This document shows positions 5,393-5,418 of a stretch of 5,418 bases of DNA, piece after piece. The position numbers and the translations under genes were made by a program. Each line of letters starts with the position of its first letter. Position 1 is the first letter of the stretch. The DNA is from an uncultured Varibaculum sp. (lineage in GTDB: Bacteria > Actinomycetota > Actinomycetes > Actinomycetales > Actinomycetaceae): NCBI GenBank assembly GCA_947253735.1, contig CAMYAU010000099.1, positions 1 through 5,418 on the forward strand, in the 5' to 3' direction. The notes beneath the pieces were generated by a model that saw nothing but the letters and a program-made list of their open reading frames with translations, was not told where the DNA came from and did not search any database.

Positions 5393-5418
5393 GTGGTTAC
5401 CGTACGTTTTTTCGCCGG
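5393..5418 (+). CDS. moaD: MoaD, molybdopterin synthase small subunit (5' end only)
   Basis: Only 26 bases are in view: a GTG at 5393 followed by codons for VTVRFFAG. V-x-V-x-[FY]-F-A is the usual beginning of MoaD, the ubiquitin-like sulfur carrier that donates sulfur to make molybdopterin. GGAGG at 5381-5385, inside the final codons of moaA, serves as ribosome binding site 7 bases upstream. The start lies 3 bases after the moaA stop, so the genes are probably translationally coupled. The assignment rests on eight residues plus context; the rest lies beyond the right edge. Confidence 0.7.

Overview
The window looks like chromosomal DNA of an actinobacterium of moderate GC content. The clues are the combination of genes (a tatA-tatC operon without tatB, a DUF6457 protein next to moaA and moaD, and an actinobacterial-style MenE), frequent GTG starts, and strong purine-rich ribosome binding sites. 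A member of the Actinomycetaceae (Mobiluncus, Varibaculum or Actinomyces relatives) would fit. That placement is inference from gene content and protein style, not from a search. No mobile element, CRISPR array, tRNA or rRNA is visible.

Layout. Positions 1-1286 (minus strand) hold most of a MenE-like AMP-forming acyl-CoA ligase that runs off the left edge; it is open throughout, but several of its catalytic motifs are eroded. Positions 1287-1703 hold no protein gene. Instead there is a candidate structured RNA made of three consecutive hairpins (1461-1572), preceded by a -10-like TATACT inside a 17-bp imperfect palindrome. A separate hairpin at 1583-1603 is a plausible terminator for sir2. 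Positions 1704-2549 (minus) encode a class II-type Sir2 deacylase. A divergent promoter region (2550-2772) separates it from the plus-strand tatA (2773-3063) and tatC (3075-3896). After a 147-bp gap with a candidate promoter come a small DUF6457 protein (4044-4316), moaA (4358-5389) and the first codons of moaD (from 5393).

How they fit together. MoaA and MoaD belong to molybdenum cofactor (Moco) biosynthesis, and DUF6457 is a domain found with MobA-type Moco proteins. Tat exports folded, cofactor-loaded enzymes, including many molybdoenzymes. The plus-strand half of the window is therefore a cofactor-and-export neighbourhood. The minus-strand half pairs an acyl-CoA ligase homologue with a Sir2 enzyme, a family known to reactivate acylated AMP-forming ligases in other bacteria; the link here is only proximity.

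The points most worth checking are the MenE-like protein with a lost P-loop, the structured RNA candidate at 1461-1572, and a TatC that lacks acidic residues normally conserved in its membrane segments. None of these is proven to be a new system from sequence alone.
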